Origin: Acidobacteriota bacterium
GTDB lineage: Bacteria > Acidobacteriota > Vicinamibacteria > Vicinamibacterales > UBA2999
NCBI GenBank assembly: GCA_947482665.1
Contig: CANKJK010000006.1
Span: 1-64,000, forward strand
Direction: 5' to 3'
Length of the DNA: 64,000 nucleotides
In this document: piece after piece, positions 8,199 to 17,056 of the stretch
Layout of the letters: each line of letters opens with the position of its first letter
Position numbering within the stretch: position 1 is the stretch's first letter
Position numbers and translations under genes: made by a program
The notes under the pieces: model-generated
Seen by the model: only the letters and a program-made list of their open reading frames with translations
Told to the model about the DNA's origin: nothing
Databases searched by the model: none

Positions 8199-9500
8199 AT
8201 GCGTCGCGCCCATTTTCTGCTGACCTGCGGAGTGTTCGCTGCCAGTGCGACACTGCTGATTGCCCAGCGACCGCCGTCCGATCCGGTGTCCACCCGACAC
8301 CCGGCCATCGACTACCTCAATAAGCCCGTCACCGACCCTGTCGCCACGCTGAACCAGCGGATCATCAACGGCGACGTGCAGCTCAGCTTCGAACCTGGCG
8401 AGCGCGGCTATCTGAAGTCCGTCCTCCAGGCCCTGAAGATCCCGGTCGAATCCCAGATGCTGGTCTACTCCGAGACGAGCCTGCAGTCCGAGCACATCAC
8501 GCAGAAGACCCCCCGGGCGCTCTATTTCAATGACACGGTGTCGGTCGGCTGGGTCCGAACCGCGGACACGCTGGAACTCGCGGCCTGGGATCCTCAGCAG
8601 GGCCTCCAGTTCTATCAGGTGGATCAGAAGCCCGCCCAACGGCCGCACTTCAACCGGTCGCAGCGGTGCCTCGAATGCCACGAAGGCAACATGACGATGG
8701 GGATTTCAGGGATGCTCACCATGAGCATGCTCCCTCTGTCCGACAACCCGAACGACTACGCGCAAGGCTGGGCCGTGGACCAGCGCACGCCGTTTGAGGA
8801 CCGCTGGGGCGGCTGGTTCGTGACCGGCGCCGCGGTCCCGACGCGCCACCTGGGGAACGTGCCCGTCTACCACGTGAAGAAGAGCGGCGTGCGCGCGGCG
8901 GTGACACCGAAGCTGACGTCGGTGAGTGGCGCCATTGACGCCACGGCGTATCCGACGGCCCAGAGTGACGTCGTCGCGCTGATGGTGTTCAACCACCAGA
9001 CCTTCATGACGAATCTCATCACCCGCCTGAGCTGGGTGACGCGCGTGCAGGACTGGGATCGGCTGCACCCCGCTGCGCCGGTGAAGCAGGCGTCCATGCA
9101 GGCCTCGGACGACGCGGTCGCCAACGTCGTCTCCGAGCTCGTGGACCATCTGCTCTTCGTGGACGAAGTCCCTCTGCCTGGCAAGGTGCAGGGCAATTCG
9201 GGCTATGCAGAAGTCTTCTCTGCCCAAGGTCCTCGGGACCCGAAAGGCCGGTCGCTGCGGGAGTTTGACCTGACCAAGCGGCTGATGAAGTACCCCTGCA
9301 GCTACCTCATCTACTCCCCGGCGTTTGACGCCCTTCCCGCCCGGGCCAAGGCCATGGTCTACGACCGGCTGTGGACGGTACTCTCAGGCAAGGATGCAGA
9401 CCCGGCGTACAAGAAGCTGACGGCCGCGGATCGGCAGGCCGTGATCGAAATCCTCCGCGACACCAAGCCGGATCTGCCAGCGACGTTCCGGCAGGGCTGA
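8199..9500 (+). CDS. Exported mono-haem protein of unknown function
   Basis: A 433-residue protein with a signal peptide (MRRAHFLLTCGVFAASATLLIAQ) and one haem c motif, CLECH at residues 157-161, followed by EGNMTMGISGMLTMSM, whose methionines could give the axial ligand. The remainder (WAVDQRTPFEDRWGGWFVTG, TNLITRLSWVTRVQDWDRLHP) is conserved-looking but I cannot name a catalytic family. It follows the copper oxidase by 28 bases and could deliver electrons to it. It ends one base short of the convergent cytochrome gene. Function is not assigned. Confidence 0.75.
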   Translation: MRRAHFLLTCGVFAASATLLIAQRPPSDPVSTRHPAIDYLNKPVTDPVATLNQRIINGDVQLSFEPGERGYLKSVLQALKIPVESQMLVYSETSLQSEHITQKTPRALYFNDTVSVGWVRTADTLELAAWDPQQGLQFYQVDQKPAQRPHFNRSQRCLECHEGNMTMGISGMLTMSMLPLSDNPNDYAQGWAVDQRTPFEDRWGGWFVTGAAVPTRHLGNVPVYHVKKSGVRAAVTPKLTSVSGAIDATAYPTAQSDVVALMVFNHQTFMTNLITRLSWVTRVQDWDRLHPAAPVKQASMQASDDAVANVVSELVDHLLFVDEVPLPGKVQGNSGYAEVFSAQGPRDPKGRSLREFDLTKRLMKYPCSYLIYSPAFDALPARAKAMVYDRLWTVLSGKDADPAYKKLTAADRQAVIEILRDTKPDLPATFRQG

Positions 9501-9501
9501 T

Positions 9502-9876
9502 CTACTCGGCTTTGGCCGCGATCGAGCGGAGATAGTTGACCAGGTTCCACGTCTCCGCTTCGTTGACCCGATCCTCCCAGGCCTCCATCCGCTGCCCTAC
9601 GCCCTTCTGGATGGCGACGAAGATCTCGCCATCGCTGCCACCATGGTCCCAGGTCGCGTCAATAAGACTGGGGCCCATACCCCCGCCGCCGGTCTTTCCG
9701 TGGCAACTCCGGCACAACTTCTGATACGTCTTCTCACCCGCCGCGACTGACTCCGAAGTCGCCGCGGCCGGATTCTTCAGTTTGGCCGCCTCGGGGTTGC
9801 CCTGGGCCAGGACCATCGCCGTCATGCCGAGTACCAGCATCGCAGCCGCCGCAGCCGCTGTCTTCCGAACGCTCAT
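9502..9876 (-). CDS. Small class I cytochrome c
   Basis: A 124-residue periplasmic mono-haem cytochrome. After a signal peptide (MSVRKTAAAAAAMLVLGMTAMVLAQ) comes CRSCH with KTGGGGMGPSL, and the axial methionine is probably in VGQRMEAWEDRV. The C-terminal helix WNLVNYLRSIA is typical of the fold. It is the last gene of the minus-strand operon that begins with the PSD/PSCyt protein, and it overlaps the upstream TPR gene by four bases. It most likely shuttles electrons between the large haem proteins and an oxidase; the partner is inferred only from position. Confidence 0.85.
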   Translation of the reverse strand: MSVRKTAAAAAAMLVLGMTAMVLAQGNPEAAKLKNPAAATSESVAAGEKTYQKLCRSCHGKTGGGGMGPSLIDATWDHGGSDGEIFVAIQKGVGQRMEAWEDRVNEAETWNLVNYLRSIAAKAE

Positions 9877-10520
9877 GGTGTCACCCTCACATGCAATACC
9901 GCGACGGCATGCATGTACCCGCCGACGCGGCTGAACTCTTCGCGCGCGGCGGTCTCCATGAAGGACCGTGCGCGCACGTGATCTCTCTGAGCATCGTAGA
10001 ACACACCGACATAGAGCGCGCTGTAGAAGCGGCCGGAGGCGCTTCCTTTCCCCGCTTCCAGGACGTCATCAGGCGTCACCGTCCCCTGGAACATCTCGTA
10101 CACCTCGCGCATGGGGCTTCGGCGGTCCGGGCCCACCGGAAGCAGCGCACGCCGGGCTGCGGCGAAGGACGACTCGTGGGCAGCGCAGAGGAAGTGCCAG
10201 GCCGCATTCTCCACATCGTCAGGATTGACCAGCCGATGCGCCTCGAACTGCAACCGGCAGTCGCGGTACCGGCCGGCGTAGTACAGCGCGATGCCCCGCT
10301 GCCAGAGGAACGGCCCGTCCGAGGGCCGGCGCGCGACGATGGCATCAAACGCCTTCACCGCCTCCTCGACGCGCCCGGCTAAGAGCGCCGCATCCGCGCG
10401 GGACACGGCATCATCTGCGGTCTGGCCCACGAGAGCCCGGCCGCTCCCAAGGCACATGACCAGCGCCAGAGACAGAAAGAGCCGGCCCTGACGGGCCGGC
10501 CCTTTGAAAGTCACGCCCAT
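9873..10520 (-). CDS. Exported TPR protein
   Basis: A 215-residue protein with a signal peptide and TPR-like helices (ADAALLAGRVEEAVKAFDAIVARRPSDGPFLWQRGIALYYAGRYRD). The C-terminal half contains FYSALYVGVFYDAQRD and HAVAVLHVR, reminiscent of NlpI-like TPR proteins. Such proteins scaffold complexes in the periplasm. It sits 7 bases after the DUF1552 gene and overlaps the cytochrome gene, so it belongs to the same operon and may help assemble those haem proteins. Role inferred. Confidence 0.7.
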   Translation of the reverse strand: MGVTFKGPARQGRLFLSLALVMCLGSGRALVGQTADDAVSRADAALLAGRVEEAVKAFDAIVARRPSDGPFLWQRGIALYYAGRYRDCRLQFEAHRLVNPDDVENAAWHFLCAAHESSFAAARRALLPVGPDRRSPMREVYEMFQGTVTPDDVLEAGKGSASGRFYSALYVGVFYDAQRDHVRARSFMETAAREEFSRVGGYMHAVAVLHVRVTP

Positions 10521-10527
10521 TGGCTCC

Positions 10528-11880
10528 TTAGAGATCCGAGAGCAGATTGAGCGCGCCCGTGCTGTCGCCGAAACGGTCCAGCCGAACGCCCATCTTCTCG
10601 ATCAGGGCCAACTGGAGGTTCGTCACCGGCGTGCCCGCGGCCGCCCGGATGTGCCGGCCCGACTTCACCTGGCCCGCGCCATTGCCGACCACCACCAATG
10701 GCAGGTTCTTCGGCAGGTGCAGATTGGAATTGCTCATGCCGGAGCCATACAGAATCATCGAGTGATCCAGGACTGACCCGTCGCCATCCGGCATGGCGGC
10801 CAGCTTCTGCAGGAAATAGCTGAACAGCTTCAGATGGTAAACGTTCAGCTTCGCCTGCTTCGCCAGCTTCTCCGGATTGTCCTGGTGATGCGACAACGGA
10901 TGATGCGGCTCGGTCACGCCAATGTCTGGATAGGTCCGGACCGAGAGTTCACGCGCCATCATGAACGTCGATACGCGAGTCATGTCGGTCTGCCAGGCCA
11001 GGGCCCACAGGTCGAACATCAGGCGGGAGTGTTCTTCATAGGAAGCCGGAATACCCGCCGGTTGCTCCACGACGGGCAGGTCCCGCTCAGCCTGCTCCTC
11101 GGCCTTCTGGATGCGGCGCTCGATATCGCGGACCGATTCCAGATAGTCCGTGAGCTTCGCATTGTCGCTGGCGCCAATCCCCTTCTGCAGACGCACGATG
11201 GACTGCTGGACTGAGTCGAGCAGGCTCTTGTTCTTCTGGTCGCGGGCCAGTCGCAGCTTCTTGTCCGTGGTGCCGGAATCCCCGAACAGCCGCTCGAACA
11301 TCACGCGCGGGTTGGTCTCCATCGGCAACGGCGTCTTAGGCGTCCGCCACGACAGGGTGCCGGTGTACGCGCAGGTGTAGCCGATCTCACAGGCGCCGAC
11401 CAGGTCGACCGACTCAAGTCCCATTTCCAGCGAGGCAAACTGCGTCTCGTTCTCGAGCGCCTTGGCCGCGAACTGGTCCATGGTCGTCCCGGCCTCGAAG
11501 CCCGGACCGTCGGTCTTCTTGGCGTGCACGCCAGTAAGCCAGGACGACTGCACCCGCGAGTGCTGACCACCGCCGTCCTCGGCGCCAGGCACCGCGGTAT
11601 CCATGTCGAGACCGGTGACCACCAGCAGGTTCTGCTTGAAGGGCGCCAGCGTCTGGAGCGTCGGCGTCAATTCCAGAGCGCCGGTCCGCTTGGGCGTCCA
11701 CTGCGCCATGTTCACGCCCATGGGCACGTACACAGCGCCCAGTCGGCGGACCGGGTTCGCGGCCGTCAGACGCGTGGCCGCGTAGGCTGGCACCATCGCG
11801 TCGAGGAGGGGAAGGGCCAGCGAGGCGCCAACGCCCCGCAGAATAGTCCGGCGAGCCAGGTGCTTCTGCGTCAGGATCAT
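10528..11880 (-). CDS. DUF1552 (HXXSHH) protein, copy 1
   Basis: A 450-residue protein of the planctomycete/acidobacterial DUF1552 family. The defining motif is HPLSHH, followed by QDNPEKLAK. The N-terminus (HLARRTILRGVGASLALPLLDAM) has a twin-arginine motif, so folded export by Tat is likely. The fold is thought to be related to the alkaline phosphatase/sulfatase superfamily (DUF1501-like); no activity is known. The ATG at 11880 overlaps the stop of the upstream PSD/PSCyt gene by four bases, indicating a coupled pair. A paralogue with the same partner lies at 40388-41734. Confidence 0.88.
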   Translation of the reverse strand: MILTQKHLARRTILRGVGASLALPLLDAMVPAYAATRLTAANPVRRLGAVYVPMGVNMAQWTPKRTGALELTPTLQTLAPFKQNLLVVTGLDMDTAVPGAEDGGGQHSRVQSSWLTGVHAKKTDGPGFEAGTTMDQFAAKALENETQFASLEMGLESVDLVGACEIGYTCAYTGTLSWRTPKTPLPMETNPRVMFERLFGDSGTTDKKLRLARDQKNKSLLDSVQQSIVRLQKGIGASDNAKLTDYLESVRDIERRIQKAEEQAERDLPVVEQPAGIPASYEEHSRLMFDLWALAWQTDMTRVSTFMMARELSVRTYPDIGVTEPHHPLSHHQDNPEKLAKQAKLNVYHLKLFSYFLQKLAAMPDGDGSVLDHSMILYGSGMSNSNLHLPKNLPLVVVGNGAGQVKSGRHIRAAAGTPVTNLQLALIEKMGVRLDRFGDSTGALNLLSDL

Positions 11881-14285
11881 GATTCCGATCTCCTCATCTG
11901 GAACGGGGTACTGCGAACGATACCCAGGATCAAGGCCGACCACCGATAGTCCTTTGCGGCGGCGTCACGGACGACCTTGCGGACCGCCGGCATGTCATAC
12001 GGCTCCACGCCGCGCCCGAGACCATAGGTCATCAACTTCTCCGTCAAGGTGCTGATGTAGGACGCCCGCTGCTCCAGCAAGACTTTGCGGAAGGCCGCCG
12101 GGCCATCGAACTTCGTGCCGTCGGGCAGCACGCCCGAGGCGTCCACGGGAGCCTTGCCGTCCATGGTCCTGAAGCGGCCGATCGCGTCGAAGTTCTCAAG
12201 GGCGAATCCGAGCGGGTCAATCTGCGAATGGCAGGTGGCGCACACCGGATTCTTCCGATGCAGTTCCATCCGCTGACGCAGCGTTCCTTCGATCTTCGTA
12301 TTCTCGAGCGGCGGCACATTCGCCGGCGGCGGGGGCGGCGGCGTCCCCAGGATGTTCTGCATCAGCCACTTACCGCGCAGCACCGGTGAGGTCCGCGTGG
12401 CGTAGGCCGTCACGGTCAGCACACTGCCCTGCCCGAGCAGGCCGGCGCGCGTGTCGTCGGGCAGGGTGACCCGCCGGAAGTGGCTGCCGTAGACATTCGG
12501 GATCCCGTAGTGCCGGGCGAGCCGCTCATTGGCAAAGGTGTAGTTGGCGGTCAGGAGTTCCACGACCGAACGATCCTCACGGATCTGGCTGGCGAGGAAC
12601 ATATCGGTCTCCGTCTGGAAAGCCGCGCGGAGGTTGTCGTCAAACTCGGGATAGTTCGTCGGGTCCGGCGTCACCTGCGCCACGTTGCGCGTGTAGAGCC
12701 ACTGTCCGAAGAAGTTGCTCCGGAAGGCGGCGGCCTTTTCATCGCGGAGCAGGCGCTGAATCTGCTGCTCCATCACGACCGGGTCCTTCAATCGGCCCAG
12801 CGCCGCCAGGTCGAGCAGCGCCTTGTCGGGAATGCTGCTCCAGAGAAAGAAGGACAGCCGGGAGGCCAGCTCGAAGTCGTCCAACGGATGGATCGTGCCC
12901 GGCTTCACCTTCGCACGCGAGCCCTCGAGACGGAAAAGGAAGTCCGGCGCCACCAGGAGCCGCTCAAGCCCGAACTGGACGCCCTGATCGAAGGAGCCCT
13001 CGGCGCGGCCCGTCTTATAGAACGACATCAATGTGGTGACATCTTCCGGCGTCACGGGCCGCCGATAGGCCCGGCGGGCCAGCGTCGAGAAGATCCGCCG
13101 CGCACACGCCTCCTCCTCAGTGGCGCGCACCGGCCGGCACACGAAGATGGCGCGCCTGGCGGCCGTATCCATCGGCGCTGCGCCGTTGAACGGGCCTTCG
13201 ACAGTCACGCTGTCAATGCCCATGTCGATCACACCGCCGTCCTGCGAGGTGCGGTCAACCTGCGCGAATGACGTGCTCCCCACCGGCATGCGGGCAGGCC
13301 CCCATCCCTCGACCATGGTCGTACCCTTGAGCAGCGCAATCCCGATCGAGTGCTGTCCGGCCGCCACATGAATCCGGGCTTCAAGCGGCGCAGAGGTGTC
13401 GGCGACTTCATACCCGCGCGGGCCAGCCTTCGGCACGAGCACGAACTTCAGGCGTTCCCCATCGAGCCGAATGTCGACCTGGTTGTCTTCGGTAAGCCCG
13501 CGGACGGCGCCGCTCATCGTGCCGCGCTGGAGATAGACCTTGAGGACGTAATCCCCATCCAGCGGGAAGTTGTGCTTGCCCACCGCACCGCCCCTGGAGC
13601 CGAACGGGAGTTCGTCGTGCATCCGGTCGTCCTGCAACAGGAAGACCGGAAGGCGGACGACCGTCTCGACCACCGGCTTGACGGACGCGTCTCCGATCGC
13701 CAGCTTCGCGACCTTGCGCGCGACAGACAGATACCGGTCCAGCAGTCCGGGAGTCACCGTCAGGACGTCCGCGATGTTGTCGAAGCCGAAGCCCGAATCA
13801 TCGCCGGGCAACAGCGCCTTGCCGTCGATCTCCAGGGACAGCAGATCACGGATGGCGTTGACGTATTCCACGCGGTTGAGCCGATGGATGGCGGGGCGAC
13901 CGGGATTGGGGGTCTTGGCGGCAGCGTTGTCGAGAGCCTGCTCGATTGATGCCGCCAGCTGGTCCACCTCCGCACGGGCTGGCCGTGGCTGGCGGGCTGG
14001 CGGCATGGTGCCGGCATGGAGCTTCCGCGCCACCTTCTCCCACGCATCGGCGCGAGCTTCGGGATGAGCCGTGTCGATGCCCTCAAGCACCAGGCCCCCG
14101 GTCTTCAGGCGGGCGCTATGGCACGTGACGCAGTACTTGTCGATCAGGGCGCGCTGCGCGTCCGGGGCCATGACCGGGGCACTCTCCGAGGCCGAGGCGC
14201 GCGCATTCTGCCTGGGCGCCGCAGACGCCGGCACAGTGAGAACAGTCGAGGTGACCAGCAACCAGCAGGCGAACGATTTTGACAT
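11877..14285 (-). CDS. PSD/PSCyt multidomain cytochrome (DUF1587/1595/1592/1588/1585), copy 1
   Basis: An 802-residue exported protein. It starts with a signal peptide and a PSCyt1-like haem site (KYCVTCH), then PSD3/DUF1587 (HRLNRVEYVNAIRDLL), DUF1595 (ACARRIFSTLARRAYRRPV), PSD4/DUF1592 (LASRLSFFLWSSIPD), PSCyt3/DUF1588 with a second CATCH (NPVCATCHSQIDPLGFALENFD), and PSD2/DUF1585 at the end. These proteins are common in Planctomycetes and Acidobacteria and are thought to be periplasmic redox enzymes; the substrate is unknown. ATG 14285 is chosen; GTG at 14288 or 14294 is also possible, with GAGG upstream. It heads a four-gene operon and is divergent from an ankyrin protein. Confidence 0.88.
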   Translation of the reverse strand: MSKSFACWLLVTSTVLTVPASAAPRQNARASASESAPVMAPDAQRALIDKYCVTCHSARLKTGGLVLEGIDTAHPEARADAWEKVARKLHAGTMPPARQPRPARAEVDQLAASIEQALDNAAAKTPNPGRPAIHRLNRVEYVNAIRDLLSLEIDGKALLPGDDSGFGFDNIADVLTVTPGLLDRYLSVARKVAKLAIGDASVKPVVETVVRLPVFLLQDDRMHDELPFGSRGGAVGKHNFPLDGDYVLKVYLQRGTMSGAVRGLTEDNQVDIRLDGERLKFVLVPKAGPRGYEVADTSAPLEARIHVAAGQHSIGIALLKGTTMVEGWGPARMPVGSTSFAQVDRTSQDGGVIDMGIDSVTVEGPFNGAAPMDTAARRAIFVCRPVRATEEEACARRIFSTLARRAYRRPVTPEDVTTLMSFYKTGRAEGSFDQGVQFGLERLLVAPDFLFRLEGSRAKVKPGTIHPLDDFELASRLSFFLWSSIPDKALLDLAALGRLKDPVVMEQQIQRLLRDEKAAAFRSNFFGQWLYTRNVAQVTPDPTNYPEFDDNLRAAFQTETDMFLASQIREDRSVVELLTANYTFANERLARHYGIPNVYGSHFRRVTLPDDTRAGLLGQGSVLTVTAYATRTSPVLRGKWLMQNILGTPPPPPPANVPPLENTKIEGTLRQRMELHRKNPVCATCHSQIDPLGFALENFDAIGRFRTMDGKAPVDASGVLPDGTKFDGPAAFRKVLLEQRASYISTLTEKLMTYGLGRGVEPYDMPAVRKVVRDAAAKDYRWSALILGIVRSTPFQMRRSES

Positions 14286-14317
14286 CACAGGCACGAACCT
14301 CGTGAGAACGGTGTGCT

Positions 14318-14347
14318 ATCCTACGACCCCAATTTCACTCATGTCAA
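14318..14347 (-). promoter_or_regulatory. Promoter of the PSD/DUF1552 operon, copy 1
   Basis: On the minus strand, TTGACA (14347-14342) and TAGGAT (14323-14318) are separated by 18 bases. The predicted RNA start leaves a leader of about 25 bases before ATG 14285. The -35 is in the region shared with the divergent ankyrin gene. Confidence 0.6.
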
Positions 14348-14356
14348 AGGTTTAGC

Positions 14357-15808
14357 GTGCGTCCACGTTCAATCCTCCGACGGTCCGCACTCTTGTGTGC
14401 CTGCGTTCTGGCCTTGGCCTGCGCGCCGACCGCGGAGTCCCGGGATCTCAGACTGATTCACGCCGTGCAGGACGGCGACCTTGCCGGGGTCAAACGCCTG
14501 CTCAGCAGGCCCGGTGTCGACGTCAATGCCCCGCAGGGCGATGGCGCCACCGCCCTGCACTGGGCCGCCCACCGGAACAACCTGGACGTGCTGGACCAGC
14601 TGGTCGCGGCTGGCGCTCGTGGCGACGTCGCGAATGATTACGGCGTCACCCCCATCATGCTGGCCAGCACGAACGGCAGCGCGGGAGCGATCACCCGGCT
14701 GGTCAAGGCGGGAGCCAAGGTCAACCGGCCGCTGCCGACCGGGGAGACGCCGCTGATGACGGCCGCGCGTGTGGGCCGGCTGGATGCTGTACGGGCCCTG
14801 GTGGATGCCGGTGCCGACGTCAACGCCGCCGAACGCCTGAAGGGCCAGACCGCGCTGATGTGGGCCATTGCCGAGAGCCACGATGATGTCGCGGAGTATC
14901 TCCTCGACCGCCGGGCCAACCCCACCACAAAGTCCAGCAGTGGATTCTCGCCACTGCTCTTTGCGGCCCGCATGGGCGACCTCCCCATGATCAAGCTGCT
15001 GCTCGCGAAGGGCGCGGATATCAACGAGGAAGCCGGGGATGGCAGCACGCCGCTCCTGATCACGACGATTCGCGGTCATGCGGATGTGGCGCTCTACATG
15101 CTCGAGCACGGCGCCCTTGCCAATCCTGACAAGACGGGATTCACGCCCCTGCACTGGGCGGTCGGCAAGTGGGAAAGCGAACAGACGCACGATTACCCGG
15201 AGATTGGTGGCGAGTGGGGCTCACTCATCGGGATCAAGACCCACAAGGTCGAGCTCATCAAGTCGCTCCTGGCTCACGGCGCCAAGATCAATCAGCGCCT
15301 CGTCAAGAGCCCGCCGCGCTTTGGGTACGCGATGTTCGCGCAGATCAAGGTCACCGGCGGCACGCCGTTCTGGATCGCCGCGCTCAGCTGTGACGTGGAG
15401 ATCATGAAGCTGCTGGTGGCCAACGGGGCCAATCCGCTGGACACATCGGACGAGGGCGTCACGCCACTGATGGTGGCGGCCGGGGTGGGGCGCGTCGCGG
15501 GCGACAGCCTGATTTCTGAGGAAGAGAGCCTGGCGGCCACCAAGCTGTGCATCGAACTCGGCGGGGACGTCAACGCGCAGGCCGATTCAACCGGGTACGC
15601 CGCCCTGCACGGCGTGGCGTTCTATGGCCTCGACAACGTCGCCAAACTGCTCGTCGAGCATGGAGCCGACCTCGAACTGAAGAATAAGAAGGGTGAGACC
15701 CCGTTGAAGATTGCCGAGGGCACGGTCAACCAGGCCATGCTTGTGAGCCATCCCATTACGGCTGAGGTCTTGAGAAAACTTGCGGCAGAAAAGGCCGCCA
15801 GAAAGTAA
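14357..15808 (+). CDS. Exported ankyrin-repeat lipoprotein, copy 1
   Basis: A 483-residue protein beginning with a lipoprotein signal (lipobox ALAC) and then about ten ankyrin repeats (for example GDGATALHWAAHRNNLDVLDQLVAAGA). Between the repeats is a non-ankyrin insertion with DYPEIGGEW, then PPRFGYAMF and GGTPFWIAA. The same insertion occurs in the second ankyrin protein at 36305-37855. Exported ankyrin proteins are thought to bind and protect periplasmic enzymes. It is divergent from the PSD/DUF1552 operon and is followed after 49 bases by a cytochrome gene. GTG start at 14357. Confidence 0.88.
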   Translation: MRPRSILRRSALLCACVLALACAPTAESRDLRLIHAVQDGDLAGVKRLLSRPGVDVNAPQGDGATALHWAAHRNNLDVLDQLVAAGARGDVANDYGVTPIMLASTNGSAGAITRLVKAGAKVNRPLPTGETPLMTAARVGRLDAVRALVDAGADVNAAERLKGQTALMWAIAESHDDVAEYLLDRRANPTTKSSSGFSPLLFAARMGDLPMIKLLLAKGADINEEAGDGSTPLLITTIRGHADVALYMLEHGALANPDKTGFTPLHWAVGKWESEQTHDYPEIGGEWGSLIGIKTHKVELIKSLLAHGAKINQRLVKSPPRFGYAMFAQIKVTGGTPFWIAALSCDVEIMKLLVANGANPLDTSDEGVTPLMVAAGVGRVAGDSLISEEESLAATKLCIELGGDVNAQADSTGYAALHGVAFYGLDNVAKLLVEHGADLELKNKKGETPLKIAEGTVNQAMLVSHPITAEVLRKLAAEKAARK

Positions 15809-15857
15809 TCTGTCGGGTACGAACAGCGTTCACATCGGTCAAAGGAGTAAAGGTTTC

Positions 15858-16964
15858 ATGCGAAAGATTGCAATCATCGCTTGCCTCGCGGCGATGCTCG
15901 GCGCAGCAACCGCTCAGGCTCAGACGCCGCAGGGCGACCCCCAGAAGGGGCGCGCCATGTTCTCTGGCGGAGGCGGCAGCGGCCTCTGCATGCTCTGCCA
16001 TGGCGGTGCCGCACAGGGTGGGTTCGGTCCGGGTCTCGCGGGTGGCCGCGGCCTGACCTTCGAGCAGTTCAAGCGCGCCGTGCAGCAGCCCTGGGGCGTG
16101 ATGCCCCGCTTCCCGAAGATCACGGATGACGGGCTCGCGAACCTGTATGCCTATCTGAAGAGCCTGCCCGCAGCTCCCGAGCCCGCCAACTGGAGCGTGG
16201 CTCCGGCCAAGGCGCCCGCGCCGCTGGGTCAGCAGCTCGGCATTCAGTTCGGCTGCGGCCAGTGCCATGGTCCAGAGATCGGGCACCCGCGGCGTGACCT
16301 CGGCGCCAAGATCAAGGAAGTGGACTTCGAGCACTTCAAGAAGATCATCTACGAGGAGGCGCCCGCCCAGATGGGTCTCTTCAACCCGGACCGTCTGAAC
16401 GAGGCGACCGCGCGCGAGATCTTCAACTACATGCAGCTGTCCGGCTTCCGCGCACTGCTCTTCGCGTCGATGTCCGCACCGACCCAGGCTGGTGGCAATC
16501 TGACCTACACCATCACGCTGGACAACAAGGGCAAGAAGGGCATCGGCCTCGCGGCCGAGGACGTGCTCGTCTCCCTCGTCCTGCCGCAGGGCTTCACGGC
16601 CGTCAGCGGCACCGGCGGGTCCTACCTCGGGCCCAAGAGTGGCGTTGAGACGGTGACCAACCCCGGTATGCTGGCGCCGTTCCGCGGCATGAATCCGAAC
16701 CCAACCCCGGTCAAGGCTGCCGTCACGATGGTGCAATGGAAGCTGAAGACCGTCCCCGCCGGCGAGAAGATGGAGGTCACGGTGACGCTCTCGGGCACCG
16801 GCACGCCGAACTTCTCCGGTTCGAACATCACCTGGGGAAAGCCAGCCAACAAGCGTCCGGCGAATGTCACGCACAAGGATGATCGCCTGGCCGACAAGGG
16901 CGACATCATCTGGGGCCCCAGCCAGGAGTTCTCGCTGCCGCCGGCTGTAAAGCCTGCGTCGTAG
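15858..16964 (+). CDS. Di-haem cytochrome c with C-terminal Ig-like domain
   Basis: A 368-residue exported protein with AAAGGAG upstream of its ATG. After the signal peptide (ending AQAQ) there are two haem sites: CMLCH (with axial candidate GVMPRFP) and CGQCH. From about residue 215 the chain changes to a beta-rich region (GGNLTYTITLDNKGKKG, PAGEKMEVTVTLSGTG) that looks like an immunoglobulin-type fold, unusual for a small cytochrome and perhaps used for surface or protein binding. It follows the ankyrin gene and is closed by a strong terminator. Probably a partner of the neighbouring PSD cytochromes. Confidence 0.82.
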   Translation: MRKIAIIACLAAMLGAATAQAQTPQGDPQKGRAMFSGGGGSGLCMLCHGGAAQGGFGPGLAGGRGLTFEQFKRAVQQPWGVMPRFPKITDDGLANLYAYLKSLPAAPEPANWSVAPAKAPAPLGQQLGIQFGCGQCHGPEIGHPRRDLGAKIKEVDFEHFKKIIYEEAPAQMGLFNPDRLNEATAREIFNYMQLSGFRALLFASMSAPTQAGGNLTYTITLDNKGKKGIGLAAEDVLVSLVLPQGFTAVSGTGGSYLGPKSGVETVTNPGMLAPFRGMNPNPTPVKAAVTMVQWKLKTVPAGEKMEVTVTLSGTGTPNFSGSNITWGKPANKRPANVTHKDDRLADKGDIIWGPSQEFSLPPAVKPAS

Positions 16965-16989
16965 TTCTCCCGCCATTCAGCATTCTCAG

Positions 16990-17020
16990 GGCCGGTCCAC
17001 CATGCGGTGGGCCGGCCTTT
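16990..17020 (+). terminator. Rho-independent terminator
   Basis: GGCCGGTCCACC, loop ATGC, GGTGGGCCGGCC (one G-T pair), followed by TTTCGT. It lies 26 bases after the cytochrome stop codon. Confidence 0.75.
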
Positions 17021-17044
17021 CGTCTGTTCCGGGACCGCCCGCGC

Positions 17045-17050
17045 TATCCT
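17045..17050 (+). promoter_or_regulatory. -10-like TATCCT, probable leaderless promoter
   Basis: TATCCT ends six bases before the GTG start at 17057, with no ribosome site between. One of several such sites in the window. Confidence 0.45.
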
Positions 17051-17056
17051 TCTCCC

